From Zoogloeaceae bacterium (GTDB lineage: Bacteria; Pseudomonadota; Gammaproteobacteria; Burkholderiales; Rhodocyclaceae), in assembly GCA_016791005.1 (NCBI GenBank), contig JAEUNY010000089.1:1-53424 (forward strand): DNA of 53,424 nucleotides. The letters are read 5' to 3'. The position numbers and the translations under genes were made by a program. The first letter of the stretch is position 1, and every line of letters starts with the position of its first letter. The notes beneath the pieces were generated by a model, which ran no database searches, was not told the DNA's origin, and was given only the letters and a program-made list of their open reading frames with translations. Positions 15,644 to 26,499 of this stretch are shown here, piece after piece.

Positions 15644-16477
15644 ATGACACGGACCGGGCTCTGGCCCGATCCCGACTTCGCCATGAACGCCCGCCATCCG
15701 GACCCTCTGTGCCGCCCCGCTTCCCGTTCCCCGGACCGGCAGACGTCGTCTGATTCCGGCCCATGGCAACAGGGCAAGCGGGGGATCCGGGGGAGCCGCC
15801 AGCGTGCGGTCCTGCTGGGAGCCGTTCTGGCGGCCCACATGGCGGCATTGGTATTGCTCTTCGCGCCCACCCGGCCGCCAGCGCCCGCTGCCCTGCCGCC
15901 CATCCTCGTCACCCTCCTGCCGGCCCCTCAAGCGGCGCCGGAGGTCGTCCCGCCTGCGCCTACGCCCACCCGACCCCAGCCAACGCCCCCCAAGGCGGTT
16001 TCGCCGAAAGCGAAGGCCCCGACGCCTCCGCTTCCCCGGGCGGTGCCGACCCCCGCTGCCGCCCCTCGCCCGGTGGCGAGTGAGCCCGCCCCAATGGCCC
16101 CAAGCCACCCGGCGCCGGTGGCCGACCCCGCCCCCGCTTCCGTCTCAGCACCCAGCAGCCCGGCGGCTCCCACCCCGGTCAACGCCGCGCCGCCCACCGC
16201 GCCACGCTTCGATGCCGCCTATCTCAACAACCAGACGCCCTATCCGCCCCTCGCCCGACGCCTGCGGGAAAGCGGCACCGTCCGCCTGCGGGTACTGGTG
16301 TCCGCCCAAGGAGCGGCAGAGCGGATCGAGTTAATCTCAAGCTCTGGCTCTCCGAGGCTCGACGAAGGCGCGATGGAAGCGGTCCGCCGCTGGCGCTTCA
16401 TTCCCGCCCGCCAGGGAGAGCACGCCGTCGCCTCCAGCGTGGTCGTCCCGATCATTTACAAACTCGAGGAATTCTGA
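15644..16477 (+). CDS. tonB: TonB energy transducer
   Basis: About 277 residues. The N-terminal anchor RAVLLGAVLAAHMAALVLLF is followed by a long Pro/Ala-rich periplasmic spacer with many P-x-P repeats. The C-terminal TonB domain has NNQTPYPPLARRLRESGTV, VRLRVLVSAQG and SGSPRLDEGAMEAVRRWRF. It couples the ExbBD proton channel to outer-membrane receptors. Two starts are possible, 15644 and 15683; neither has a clear Shine-Dalgarno. exbB begins 2 nt after the stop, so tonB-exbB-exbD form an operon. Confidence 0.93.
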   Translation: MTRTGLWPDPDFAMNARHPDPLCRPASRSPDRQTSSDSGPWQQGKRGIRGSRQRAVLLGAVLAAHMAALVLLFAPTRPPAPAALPPILVTLLPAPQAAPEVVPPAPTPTRPQPTPPKAVSPKAKAPTPPLPRAVPTPAAAPRPVASEPAPMAPSHPAPVADPAPASVSAPSSPAAPTPVNAAPPTAPRFDAAYLNNQTPYPPLARRLRESGTVRLRVLVSAQGAAERIELISSSGSPRLDEGAMEAVRRWRFIPARQGEHAVASSVVVPIIYKLEEF

Positions 16478-16479
16478 AC

Positions 16480-17229
16480 ATGGATCCGGTCAATCAATTC
16501 GGCGTGGCCCACTTGTGGTCTCAGGCTGACTTCATCAGCCAGGCCGTCGGCCTCCTGCTTCTGGCTATGTCGGTGGCCAGCTGGTACCTCATCCTCCTCA
16601 AGGGCTTGCGCATCCTGCGGGTCCGCCGCCGGGGCGACGCCATCGAAGCCTTCTGGAACGCGCCCTCCTACTCGGCCGGCCTCGCGGCGTTGGCCCAACA
16701 GGCGCCGGCCTCACCCTGCGAAGAACTCGCGCGCCAGGCGACCGCGGCGGCCGATCACTGCCGGCACCACGCCCATCGCCAAACCCTGGGCGGCGGGCTC
16801 GATAGCTGCGAATTCCTCACCCGCAGCCTGCGCAAATCCATCGCGCTGTCCACCGCCCAGCTTGAGTCGGGCCTCACGGTCCTCGCCTCGATCGGCTCCA
16901 CGGCGCCCTTCGTTGGCCTTTTCGGCACGGTGTGGGGCATCTACCACGCCTTGCTCGCCATCAGCGCCACCGGCATGGCGACCCTCGACAAAGTGGCCGG
17001 CCCAGTCGGCGAAGCCTTGGTGATGACCGCCGCCGGCCTCTTTGTCGCCATTCCGGCCGTTCTCGCCTACAACGCCCTCACCCGCGTCAACCGCGTCGAG
17101 CTGGCGGAACTGGACGCCTTTGCCCACGATCTCCACGCCTTCTTCACCACTGGCGCCCGCCTCGCCCCCGGCGGTACGGCGCCCGCCGACGCCCCCGCCT
17201 TCGGCCTCAGCCAGCCGGGAGCGGCGTGA
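16480..17229 (+). CDS. exbB: Biopolymer transport protein ExbB
   Basis: A 249-residue MotA/TolQ/ExbB family protein with three transmembrane helices: one near 20-40, and two in the conserved C-terminal half (LASIGSTAPFVGLFGTVWGI and GEALVMTAAGLFVAIPAVLA). With ExbD it forms the proton channel that energises TonB. GAGG precedes the ATG, 2 nt after tonB, and its stop overlaps the exbD start (TGATG). Confidence 0.96.
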   Translation: MDPVNQFGVAHLWSQADFISQAVGLLLLAMSVASWYLILLKGLRILRVRRRGDAIEAFWNAPSYSAGLAALAQQAPASPCEELARQATAAADHCRHHAHRQTLGGGLDSCEFLTRSLRKSIALSTAQLESGLTVLASIGSTAPFVGLFGTVWGIYHALLAISATGMATLDKVAGPVGEALVMTAAGLFVAIPAVLAYNALTRVNRVELAELDAFAHDLHAFFTTGARLAPGGTAPADAPAFGLSQPGAA

Positions 17230-17663
17230 TGGCCTTCGGCGGATTCGACCAACAGGGCAGCCAGGCCCCCATGAGCGAAATCAATACCACCCCGCTGGTC
17301 GATGTGATGTTGGTTCTGCTCATCATTTTCATGATCACCGCGCCCCTCCTTACCCATGCGGTGAAGATCGATCTCCCCCTGGCCACCAGCCAGCCCACCG
17401 ACGAAAAACCCCAGACCGTGAGCCTGGCGATCCGGGGGGATGGCCAGCTCTTCTGGAACGATCAGCCGCTGGCGGACGGTGATCTGGTGGGTCGCCTCCA
17501 GGATGCCGCTCTGCGCCAGCCCCAGCCCGAACTCCACCTGAGGGCCGACCGGGAAACCCGCTATCAGCGCATCGCCGAGGTGATGGCCGCCGCCCGCAAC
17601 GCCGGGCTGCAAAAGCTCGGTTTCATCACCCTCCCGGACAGTGCCGCCCGGCCCAAGCCATGA
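17229..17663 (+). CDS. exbD: Biopolymer transport protein ExbD
   Basis: A 144-residue protein with a short cytoplasmic start ending MSEINTTPLVDVMLVLLIIF. The helix carries the essential proton-conducting Asp (LVDVMLVLL), and a periplasmic domain follows. The start ATG overlaps the exbB stop by one base. The 109-bp gap to the receptor gene contains no obvious terminator, so the receptor may be cotranscribed. Confidence 0.96.
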   Translation: MAFGGFDQQGSQAPMSEINTTPLVDVMLVLLIIFMITAPLLTHAVKIDLPLATSQPTDEKPQTVSLAIRGDGQLFWNDQPLADGDLVGRLQDAALRQPQPELHLRADRETRYQRIAEVMAAARNAGLQKLGFITLPDSAARPKP

Positions 17664-17772
17664 ACAATTAATCCCGACGGGCGCCCGATCGCCCGCGCCC
17701 CCCAGCAGCCACCCAGCCCTTTCCGGCGAGGCAGCCAGCTTCTCTGACCCTTTGAAGAAGGCTCGACTCGCC

Positions 17773-19962
17773 ATGACCGACATCACACCGGCCGCGCCGG
17801 CCCCGGCCCAAGGCCCCCTCCGTCCACAGCTCCTGCCCCTGGGGGCCATGCTGCTCGGCTTCGCCCTGCCCCCCTTGGTGCCAGATGCCGCCGCGGAGGA
17901 CACCACCCTCTCTGCGGTAGAGGTGCGGGAAACGGCGGACAACCCCCGCGACCAGCAAACCTACCAGGGTGGGACCACCCGGGTAGGCAAGACGGAACAA
18001 CTTCCCAAGGACGTGCCCCAGGCCCTGACCATCGTCAGCGAAAAGCTGATGTTCGAGAAGAACAACGACACCCTGAAGGACGCCCTGCGCAACGTCGCCG
18101 GCCTCACCTTCAACGCCGGCGAAGGCGGCCGTATCGGCGACAGCATGAATTTGCGGGGCTTTTACTCCTTCGGCGACCTCTACCTGGACGGCATCCGCGA
18201 TGTCGCCCAGTACAACCGGGAGGTCTTCAACCTGGAACAGGTCGACGTGTTGCGCGGTTCGGCCGCCATGCTCTTTGGTCGGGGTCAGGCCGGCGGCGTC
18301 ATCAACCAGGTCACCAAGCAGCCCGTGCTGGTGGATCGGGGCTCCGTGACCGCCACCGTGGGCACCGACAACTATTTCCGCTCCACAGCCGACCTCAACA
18401 AGAAGCTCAGTGACACCGCGGCCTTCCGCCTGAACCTGATGAAGACCGAGGCCGACAGCACCCGCGACGAAGTCAGCACCGATCGGGTGGGCGTGGCGCC
18501 GACCTTCCGCTGGGGCATCGGCACGCCGGATGAATTCTCCCTCGGTGCCTATTACCTCAAGACCCACAACGTCCTCGATTACGGGGTGCCGTTCTTTGAG
18601 AATCGGCCCCTCGACGTGGACAAGAGCACCTTCTATGGCACGAGTTCCGACTACGAGGACAACGAGACCACCATGCTCACCGGCACCTGGACCCACCGGT
18701 TTTCCAGCGCCACCACCCTGCGCAGCGTCCTGCGAGCCGCCGACTACCAGCGCGACCTGTGGGGCGTCGCGCCCCGCCTGCTCGCCGGTGCCACGGCGGC
18801 CACCATCGCCGACGGCACCGCCGCCTTGCGCCGCGGCCGCCAGGCCCGAGGCGGCGAGGAACACACCCTCACCAGCCAGACCGATCTCACCACCCACTTC
18901 GCCCTCGCCGGAATGAAACACGAAGCCCTGATGGGGCTGGAATTGCTGCGGGAGCAGGCCCGCCGCTGGTCCTACAACAGCATCGCGACCGCCGTGGCGC
19001 CCAACACCACCGTCGGCAACCCGAATCCCGACGACCCGCTGCCCGCCACCTACGGCAATACGATCAAGAACGCCATCAGCCACTACCGCGGCTACAGCCA
19101 CGGCCTCTATGCCCAGGACACGGTGGAGTTCCTGCCGGGCTGGAAATTCCTCCTCGGCGCCCGCCATGATCAGATGAACGCCAGTTACAGCAATGGCGCC
19201 CGGGTCAATTACGGTGAGATGAGCTACCGGGCCGGCCTGTCCTTCCAGCCCAGCGAGATGCAGCACTACTACCTGGCCTGGAGCGACTCCTTCAATCCCA
19301 CCGCCGACCTCTACCAGTTCACCCCCACCTCCGGCGGGTTGGAGCCGGAACGCAGCCGCACGGTGGAACTGGGGGCCAAATGGGAGCTCTTCGACGGTGA
19401 CCTCTCCCTGCGCACCGCCGTTTACCGCGCCCAGAAGGAGTGGGAGCGCAACACCGACGTCGAGACCGCCACCGCCAACGCCCTGCTCTCCAAGAGACGC
19501 CACACCAATGGCTTCGAACTGGAATGGGCCGGCCGCATAACGCCAAAGTGGGAAGTCTTCGGCGGCTGGGCCCTGATGAACGCTGAGATCGACGAAGCGC
19601 GCCCCAACGGCAGCAAGGAAGTGGAAGGCATGCGGCCGCGCAACACACCACCCTTTGCCTGGAACGTTTGGACCACCTACAAGGTCGCCCCGGCGTGGAA
19701 AGTCGGGGTCGGGGTGGACGCCAAGGCCGCCCGCCTCGCCTACGGGATTCCCAACGGCACCGCGACGCCCAACGTCAATGTCGCACCGGGGTATCGCCGC
19801 TTGGATGCGATGATCGCCTATGAGCAGCCCCGCTATACCCTGAAGCTCAACTTCCAGAACCTCACCGACACCACCTACTATGAGACGGTGTACGACAACG
19901 GCGGCCACGCGATTCCCGGCACCGGGCGAGCCGTGCAGCTCACCGCCGAGTACCGCCTTTAG
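17773..19962 (+). CDS. TonB-dependent siderophore receptor, Fiu-like
   Basis: A 729-residue outer-membrane receptor. After a signal peptide (around LGAMLLGFALPPLVPDAAAE), the plug domain shows QLPKDVPQALTIVSEKLMFE, NLRGFYSFGDLYLDGIRD, VDVLRGSAAMLFGRGQAGG and INQVTKQP. The barrel ends with the terminal aromatic-type strand RAVQLTAEYRL. The upstream extension to 17641 overlaps exbD and was rejected. Similarity is to catecholate ferric-siderophore receptors, and the adjacent piuC/ybiX gene matches the known fiu-ybiX and piuA-piuC pairing. The substrate is inferred to be ferric catecholates or their breakdown products. Confidence 0.93.
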   Translation: MTDITPAAPAPAQGPLRPQLLPLGAMLLGFALPPLVPDAAAEDTTLSAVEVRETADNPRDQQTYQGGTTRVGKTEQLPKDVPQALTIVSEKLMFEKNNDTLKDALRNVAGLTFNAGEGGRIGDSMNLRGFYSFGDLYLDGIRDVAQYNREVFNLEQVDVLRGSAAMLFGRGQAGGVINQVTKQPVLVDRGSVTATVGTDNYFRSTADLNKKLSDTAAFRLNLMKTEADSTRDEVSTDRVGVAPTFRWGIGTPDEFSLGAYYLKTHNVLDYGVPFFENRPLDVDKSTFYGTSSDYEDNETTMLTGTWTHRFSSATTLRSVLRAADYQRDLWGVAPRLLAGATAATIADGTAALRRGRQARGGEEHTLTSQTDLTTHFALAGMKHEALMGLELLREQARRWSYNSIATAVAPNTTVGNPNPDDPLPATYGNTIKNAISHYRGYSHGLYAQDTVEFLPGWKFLLGARHDQMNASYSNGARVNYGEMSYRAGLSFQPSEMQHYYLAWSDSFNPTADLYQFTPTSGGLEPERSRTVELGAKWELFDGDLSLRTAVYRAQKEWERNTDVETATANALLSKRRHTNGFELEWAGRITPKWEVFGGWALMNAEIDEARPNGSKEVEGMRPRNTPPFAWNVWTTYKVAPAWKVGVGVDAKAARLAYGIPNGTATPNVNVAPGYRRLDAMIAYEQPRYTLKLNFQNLTDTTYYETVYDNGGHAIPGTGRAVQLTAEYRL

Positions 19963-20016
19963 CCCCTGCGGCCCCTCTCCCGCGGGAGGGGGGCTTGCTC
20001 CAGCCCTGCCAACGCC

Positions 20017-20709
20017 ATGCTCCTCCAGATTCCCGATCTCCTCAGCCCAGAACAAATCCAGCGGGGCCGCGCCCTGCTTCAGGCCGCCAACTGGGCCGAC
20101 GGAGCCATCACCGCAGGACGCCAATCCGCCCAGGTCAAGCGCAACCGCCAACTCCCGGAAGCCGCGCCCCAGATGGCGGAGCTGCGCAATCTGGTGATGG
20201 ATGGCCTGTCCCGCAGCGCGCTCTTCTTTTCCGCAGCGCTGCCCCGCAACATCCTGCCGCCCCTCTTCAACTGCTACACCGGGGACGCCAACTTCTTCGG
20301 CAAGCACGTGGACAACGCCGTGCGCAGCCCCGCCGGCAGCGCCGAGCAGGTGCGCACCGATCTTTCCGCAACGCTCTTCTTCAGCGCTCCGGAGGACTAC
20401 GATGGCGGCGAGTTGGTCATCGAAGACACCTTCGGCAGCCAACGCGTCAAGCTCCCCGCCGGTCATCTCATCCTTTACCCGTCCTCCAGCCTGCACCGGG
20501 TCGAGCCCGTGACCCGGGGCGCCCGGCTAGCCTCCTTCCTGTGGATGCAAAGCCTCGTGCGGGAGCCCGAACGTCGCCGCCTCCTCTTCGACCTGGACAT
20601 GGCGATCCTTGGCTTGCGCCAACAGCAGGCGGATGTCGCGGACTCAGCGGAGGTGGTTCGTCTGACCGCCTGTTATCACAACCTCTTGCGCATGTGGGCC
20701 GAGGTCTGA
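20017..20709 (+). CDS. piuC: Fe(II)/2-oxoglutarate-dependent dioxygenase PiuC/YbiX
   Basis: A 230-residue PKHD-type hydroxylase. The iron triad is visible as His97 and Asp99 (FGKHVDNAV) and His160 (SSSLHRVEPV), with Arg170 as the likely 2-oxoglutarate anchor. The protein starts MLLQIPDLLSPEQ as in YbiX/PiuC. It is encoded 54 bp after the siderophore receptor, the usual partnership. The natural substrate of the family is not known to me. A new Fur-type promoter follows, so it ends this unit. Confidence 0.93.
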   Translation: MLLQIPDLLSPEQIQRGRALLQAANWADGAITAGRQSAQVKRNRQLPEAAPQMAELRNLVMDGLSRSALFFSAALPRNILPPLFNCYTGDANFFGKHVDNAVRSPAGSAEQVRTDLSATLFFSAPEDYDGGELVIEDTFGSQRVKLPAGHLILYPSSSLHRVEPVTRGARLASFLWMQSLVREPERRRLLFDLDMAILGLRQQQADVADSAEVVRLTACYHNLLRMWAEV

Positions 20710-20749
20710 GCCCGGCGCCCAGCCGATGCGGCAGCGCGACAAAAAGCGC

Positions 20750-20787
20750 TTGACGCCCCAACCTCAATGCGTATGATTCTCATTTAG
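20750..20787 (+). promoter_or_regulatory. Sigma-70 promoter overlapped by a Fur box
   Basis: TTGACG (20750-20755), 16-bp spacer, TATGAT (20772-20777). A Fur-like sequence, GCGTATGATTCTCATTTAG (20769-20787), covers the -10 box and beyond. This is the arrangement expected for iron repression of the P19-FTR1 operon that starts at 20881. Confidence 0.75.
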
Positions 20788-20880
20788 ACGACCCAGCCAC
20801 CTTCTCCCCGGAAGCCAGCCAAGTCCCGCCCCGAAGCCTGCCGTTTTGGCCGTGGGCCCCACTGCTCAAGGGAGATTCTC

Positions 20881-21423
20881 ATGCCTCGACTCCGCAATGC
20901 CGCCCTGCTCGTCGCCCTCGCCGCGACGTCCCTGGGAGCCGCCGGCGCCGAATACCCGATCGGAAAAGCCCAACAGCTCAACGGCATGGAGATTGCCGCG
21001 GTCTATCTCCAACCGGTGGAGATGGAACCCGCCGGCATGATGAAAAAACCCTCCGAGACCGACATCCACATCGAGGCGGACATCCGCGCCCTGGCCAACA
21101 ATCCCAACGGGTTCGAGGAGGGTAGCTGGATCCCCTATCTCACGGTGAAGTTCGAGATCGCCAAGGTGGGGGCGGACTTCCGCGTGAGTGGCGAATTCAT
21201 GCCGATGGTGGCGAACGACGGCCCACATTATGGCGACAACGTCAAACTGGCCGGGCCCGGCAAATACAAGGTCAAGTACACCATTCTTCCCCCGGAGGCC
21301 AACCCACACAATCACTTCGGCCGCCATGTCGATCGGCTGACCGGCGTCCGCCCGTGGTTCAAGCCCTTCGAAGTGGAAATCGAGTTTACCTACGTCGGCA
21401 TCGGCAAAAAGGGGGGGTATTGA
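20881..21423 (+). CDS. P19/Tpd-family periplasmic iron-binding protein
   Basis: A 180-residue secreted protein with a signal peptide (about 1-23, ending GAAGAEYPIG). The mature domain has the P19/Tp34 pattern: MEIAAVYLQPVEMEPAGMM, TDIHIEADIRALANNPNGF, EFMPMVANDGPHYGDNV and NHFGRHVDRLTGVRPWFKPF, supplying the Met, His and acidic residues of the metal site. Family members bind Cu and Fe in the periplasm and work with an FTR1-type permease, which is encoded two genes downstream. GGGAG lies upstream of the ATG. Confidence 0.9.
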   Translation: MPRLRNAALLVALAATSLGAAGAEYPIGKAQQLNGMEIAAVYLQPVEMEPAGMMKKPSETDIHIEADIRALANNPNGFEEGSWIPYLTVKFEIAKVGADFRVSGEFMPMVANDGPHYGDNVKLAGPGKYKVKYTILPPEANPHNHFGRHVDRLTGVRPWFKPFEVEIEFTYVGIGKKGGY

Positions 21424-21426
21424 GGG

Positions 21427-21771
21427 ATGTGCACACCCAACCCGCGCTGGCTGCGCGCCGCCTTTTGGGCGGCCCTAGTCGCCTTGCCGCTAGCAGCCCA
21501 GGCCGAACTCCCGACCTTTTCCCTCGTCGCTGAAAACGGCCGCTTTTCCCCCACCACCCTGGAAGTGCCGGCCAACACCCGGTTCAAGATCGAGCTCACC
21601 AACCTCAATGCCGGACCAGAAGAATTCGAAACCACCAATCCCATGAAGGAACTGGTGGTGGCGCCGGGATCCACCCGCAGCACGGTTTTCCCGCCCCTCA
21701 AGCCTGGCACCTACCCCTTCTTCGGCGAGTTCCACCGGGAAACCGCCCAGGGGCAGATCATCGCCCGCTGA
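21427..21771 (+). CDS. Periplasmic cupredoxin-domain protein
   Basis: A 114-residue protein. A signal peptide (to about AAQAELP) is followed by a single cupredoxin-like domain: FSLVAENGRFSPTTLEVPAN, FKIELTNLNAGPEEFETTNP and GTYPFFGEFHRETAQGQI. The class resembles the cupredoxin part of EfeO. It lies 3 nt after the P19 gene and 21 nt before the FTR1 gene, so it probably helps iron oxidation or delivery to the permease. The normal blue-copper ligand set (His, Cys, His, Met) is not complete: there is no Cys in the domain. Confidence 0.85.
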   Translation: MCTPNPRWLRAAFWAALVALPLAAQAELPTFSLVAENGRFSPTTLEVPANTRFKIELTNLNAGPEEFETTNPMKELVVAPGSTRSTVFPPLKPGTYPFFGEFHRETAQGQIIAR

Positions 21772-21792
21772 CGCCGATCGGGAGACACCATC

Positions 21793-22623
21793 ATGGCCAA
21801 TGCCCTCTTCATCGTCTGGCGGGAAAGCGTCGAAGCCATCCTGGTGATCGCCATCCTGCTTGCCTGGATCCGTACCCGCCAGGACCCGCGGATCACGCCG
21901 GCCCACCTGTGGACCGGGGTGGCGGGCGGTCTCCTCCTCGCCGGAGCCCTCGCCGCGGCGATGGTGATGGCGCAAAGCCAGCTTGCCGGGCAGGCCTTGG
22001 AAGCCTTTCAGGCCGGCATCCTCCTGGTCGCGGCCGGGTTGATCACCCACATGGTGCTCTGGATGCGCCATCAGGGCCGCCATCTCAAGAGAAATCTCGA
22101 AGACGGCCTCAAGCAGGCCGCGGCCACCGCGACAGGCGGAACCTCGGCCGCCCTGCTCGCCGCCATCGCGGTGGGACGGGAAGGCTCGGAAACCGTGCTC
22201 TTCCTCTATGGCCTGGCCATGGAGCAGAGTGGTCAGGTGCTGTCCCAACTTCTTGGTGGCGCCATGGCAGGCTTCGGCTTGGCCCTAGCCACGGCCTGGC
22301 TGATCCAGCGGGGGGCCCGTTGGCTGCCCAGCCGGCTCTTTTTCCGCGCAACGGAGATTGTGCTACTCCTGCTCGCCGCCGCCTTGCTGGTGGGCGGCGT
22401 GGAGCGCCTGATCAACATGGAGTGGCTGCCGCCCCTCGTGGAGCCCCTGTGGGACAGTTCGGGTCTGCTCGATGAGGGCACCCTCGTCGGCGGCATTGCC
22501 GGGGCCTTCGCGGGCTACCGGGCCCACCCCTCCCTGACGCTCCTCCTGGCCTGGCTGGCCTATTGGGCGGCGGTTGGCTGGCTCACCCGGGCGCCCAAGG
22601 CGGCGCGCCCCGCACACGGGTAA
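21793..22623 (+). CDS. FTR1-family high-affinity iron permease
   Basis: A 276-residue, seven-helix protein with the two REXXE iron motifs of the OFeT family: RESVE (10-14) in the first helix and REGSE (129-133) in the fourth. It moves iron across the inner membrane. GGGAGA precedes the ATG. Company with P19 and a cupredoxin suggests a FetMP/EfeUO-like ferrous uptake route with periplasmic oxidation. It lacks the extra soluble domains of larger FTR1 fusions. Confidence 0.94.
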   Translation: MANALFIVWRESVEAILVIAILLAWIRTRQDPRITPAHLWTGVAGGLLLAGALAAAMVMAQSQLAGQALEAFQAGILLVAAGLITHMVLWMRHQGRHLKRNLEDGLKQAAATATGGTSAALLAAIAVGREGSETVLFLYGLAMEQSGQVLSQLLGGAMAGFGLALATAWLIQRGARWLPSRLFFRATEIVLLLLAAALLVGGVERLINMEWLPPLVEPLWDSSGLLDEGTLVGGIAGAFAGYRAHPSLTLLLAWLAYWAAVGWLTRAPKAARPAHG

Positions 22624-22632
22624 CCCGCCGCC

Positions 22633-24015
22633 GTGGCTGAGCTGACCTGGACCGCCGACGGGGCACCGCCCCGCCTTGCGCGGCTCGGGCGCTGGATGCG
22701 CGACCACCAGCGAATCATCCTCGGGCTCCAGTGGGCCATTCTTGTGGTCTATCTGATCCTGGTGGTCACGCCGGCATTTTTACCCCTGCCCGGGGACGAC
22801 GCCCACCTTTGGAACAACCTCACCCTGTTCGCCCAGTTCGCCTTCTGGGGGATCTGGTGGCCCTTCGTGCTGCTTTCCATCGCCCTCCTCGGCCGGGTGT
22901 GGTGCGGCACCCTCTGCCCTGAGGGCTTCCTGACCGAGCAGGTGAGCCGCATCGGCCTCGGCCGACCGGTGCCCCGCTGGATCAAGTGGGGCGGTTGGCC
23001 ATTTGTGGCCTTTCTCGCCACGACGGTCTATGGCCAGCTGGTAAGCGTTTATGAATACCCGAAGGCGGCGCTGCTGGTCCTGGGCGGCTCCACCGTCGCG
23101 GCGGTCGGGATCGGCCTGATCTACGGACGGGGAAAGCGGGTCTGGTGCCGTCATCTCTGTCCGGTCAATGGCGTCTTCGGGCTGTTGGCCCGACTCGCCC
23201 CCCTGCATTTTCAATCCGATCGCAGCGCTTGGGCCCAGCCGGGCGGAACCCGTGCCCCGGTTGTGAACTGCGCCCCGCTGGTGGATCTACGCCGGATGGA
23301 GAGCGCGGCCCCCTGCCACATGTGTGGTCGGTGCGCGGGCCATCGGCAAGCCATCGCCCTTGCGGCCCGCCCTCCTGCCACCGAGATCACCCGGATGGAC
23401 GATGCCGGCACCAACGAGTGGGAGGTCCGCCTGCTGGTCTACGGCCTCATCGGCACCGCCATCGGCGCCTTCCAGTGGTCCGCCTCACCCTGGTTCATCC
23501 AGGCAAAGCTCGCCATCGCCGGTTGGCTGGTGGATCACGACGCCTTCGCCCTCCTGGACGACGCCATTCCCTGGTGGGTCCTCACCCACTATCCGGAAGC
23601 CAACGACGTCTTCACCTGGCTCGACGGCCTGCTCATCCTTGCCTACATCGGGGTGACCGCTCTGGTGGTGGGCGGCTGGGTCAGCGGCTGGCTGCATTGG
23701 GCAGGGCGGCGCCTGGGCGAGCCGCGGGGGCATCTGCGCCTCGCCTACGCCTTCATCCCCTTGGGCGGGATTGGTGTGTTTTTGGGGCTGTCGGCCCTCA
23801 CCGTCACCCTGCTCGCCGGGGAAGGGGTGACAATTCCCGGGCTGTTGGGCATCCGGACTGGGCTGCTCACCACGGCCTGGCTGGCGACCTTGTGGCTCGC
23901 CCACCGCCAGACCGTGGGGCGCCATGGATCCGTGGGCTGGCCCGCCTGGATCGGCGTCGCCCTGGCCAGCATCGGGGTTCTGGCCCCGTGGCTGCTGATG
24001 TACTACGTCTGGTAA
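22633..24015 (+). CDS. Polytopic membrane 4Fe-4S protein (NapH/CcoG-like) of the iron operon
   Basis: A 460-residue protein with several transmembrane helices. Two CX3CP motifs face the same side, VWCGTLCPEG (Cys91, Cys95) and VWCRHLCPVN (Cys172, Cys176), as in NapH/NosR-type proteins. A third group is Cys213 plus PCHMCGRC (Cys228, 231, 234), an incomplete ferredoxin motif that could bind one cluster. The start is a GTG, 9 nt after the FTR1 stop. Proteins like this recur beside P19-FTR1 genes, so electron supply for iron reduction or oxidation during import is a reasonable inference. Confidence 0.85.
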   Translation: MAELTWTADGAPPRLARLGRWMRDHQRIILGLQWAILVVYLILVVTPAFLPLPGDDAHLWNNLTLFAQFAFWGIWWPFVLLSIALLGRVWCGTLCPEGFLTEQVSRIGLGRPVPRWIKWGGWPFVAFLATTVYGQLVSVYEYPKAALLVLGGSTVAAVGIGLIYGRGKRVWCRHLCPVNGVFGLLARLAPLHFQSDRSAWAQPGGTRAPVVNCAPLVDLRRMESAAPCHMCGRCAGHRQAIALAARPPATEITRMDDAGTNEWEVRLLVYGLIGTAIGAFQWSASPWFIQAKLAIAGWLVDHDAFALLDDAIPWWVLTHYPEANDVFTWLDGLLILAYIGVTALVVGGWVSGWLHWAGRRLGEPRGHLRLAYAFIPLGGIGVFLGLSALTVTLLAGEGVTIPGLLGIRTGLLTTAWLATLWLAHRQTVGRHGSVGWPAWIGVALASIGVLAPWLLMYYVW

Positions 24016-24110
24016 CTTCCCCGCCCAAAATCCCCCCCGACGCGCTGGCGCCTCACCTGTTCGCCGGGAAGCCGGCATGGTATAAAGCGCCCCCTGTTGC
24101 CCCGCAGCAA

Positions 24111-24140
24111 CAAAAACGGCCTTCCAGTAGGAAGGCCGTC
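24111..24140 (-). terminator. Terminator of tRNA-Leu
   Basis: Read on the minus strand, a 10-bp stem (ACGGCCTTCC / GGAAGGCCGT with a 4-nt loop) is followed by TTTTTG. It lies about 10 nt downstream of the tRNA 3' end. It also sits about 100 nt after the plus-strand 4Fe-4S gene. Confidence 0.9.
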
Positions 24141-24148
24141 GGGAAAAC

Positions 24149-24233
24149 TGGTGCCGGGGACGAGACTCGAACTCGTACACCTTGCGGCGGCGGATTTTGA
24201 GTCCGCTGCGTCTACCGATTCCGCCACCCCGGC
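24149..24233 (-). tRNA. tRNA-Leu (anticodon CAA)
   Basis: An 85-nt cloverleaf on the minus strand with encoded CCA. The acceptor GCCGGGG pairs with CCCCGGC. The anticodon stem GCGGA/TCCGC holds loop CTCAAAA, giving anticodon CAA. There is a long class II variable arm, and the T arm ACGAG-TTCGAGT-CTCGT. It reads UUG leucine codons. It is alone, followed by its own terminator, and diverges from queA. Confidence 0.97.
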
Positions 24234-24282
24234 ACGGGTAAGGGCCGCGATTATCCGCTATTCTCAAGGGAGCCACAAGCGT

Positions 24283-26422
<2,140 letters not shown>

Positions 26423-26455
26423 ATCGCCCTTTATCCGGGTGACCTAACATCCGCC

Positions 26456-26464
26456 TGATATAAT
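26456..26464 (+). promoter_or_regulatory. Extended -10 promoter for yajC-secD-secF
   Basis: TGATATAAT is a perfect TATAAT hexamer with the TGn extension, 36 nt before the yajC start. No -35 hexamer lies at proper spacing, which extended -10 promoters tolerate. Confidence 0.6.
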
Positions 26465-26499
26465 GCTGAGTTTTCGATGACCGATTTCGGAGTTGCAAC

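Noticed and set aside
17668-20496. 942-codon open frame on the minus strand across exbD, the receptor gene and piuC
   Set aside because: It is antisense to genes with clear domains and motifs. Its translation is low-complexity Gly/Val/Gln/His-rich, as expected for the complement of high-GC codons.
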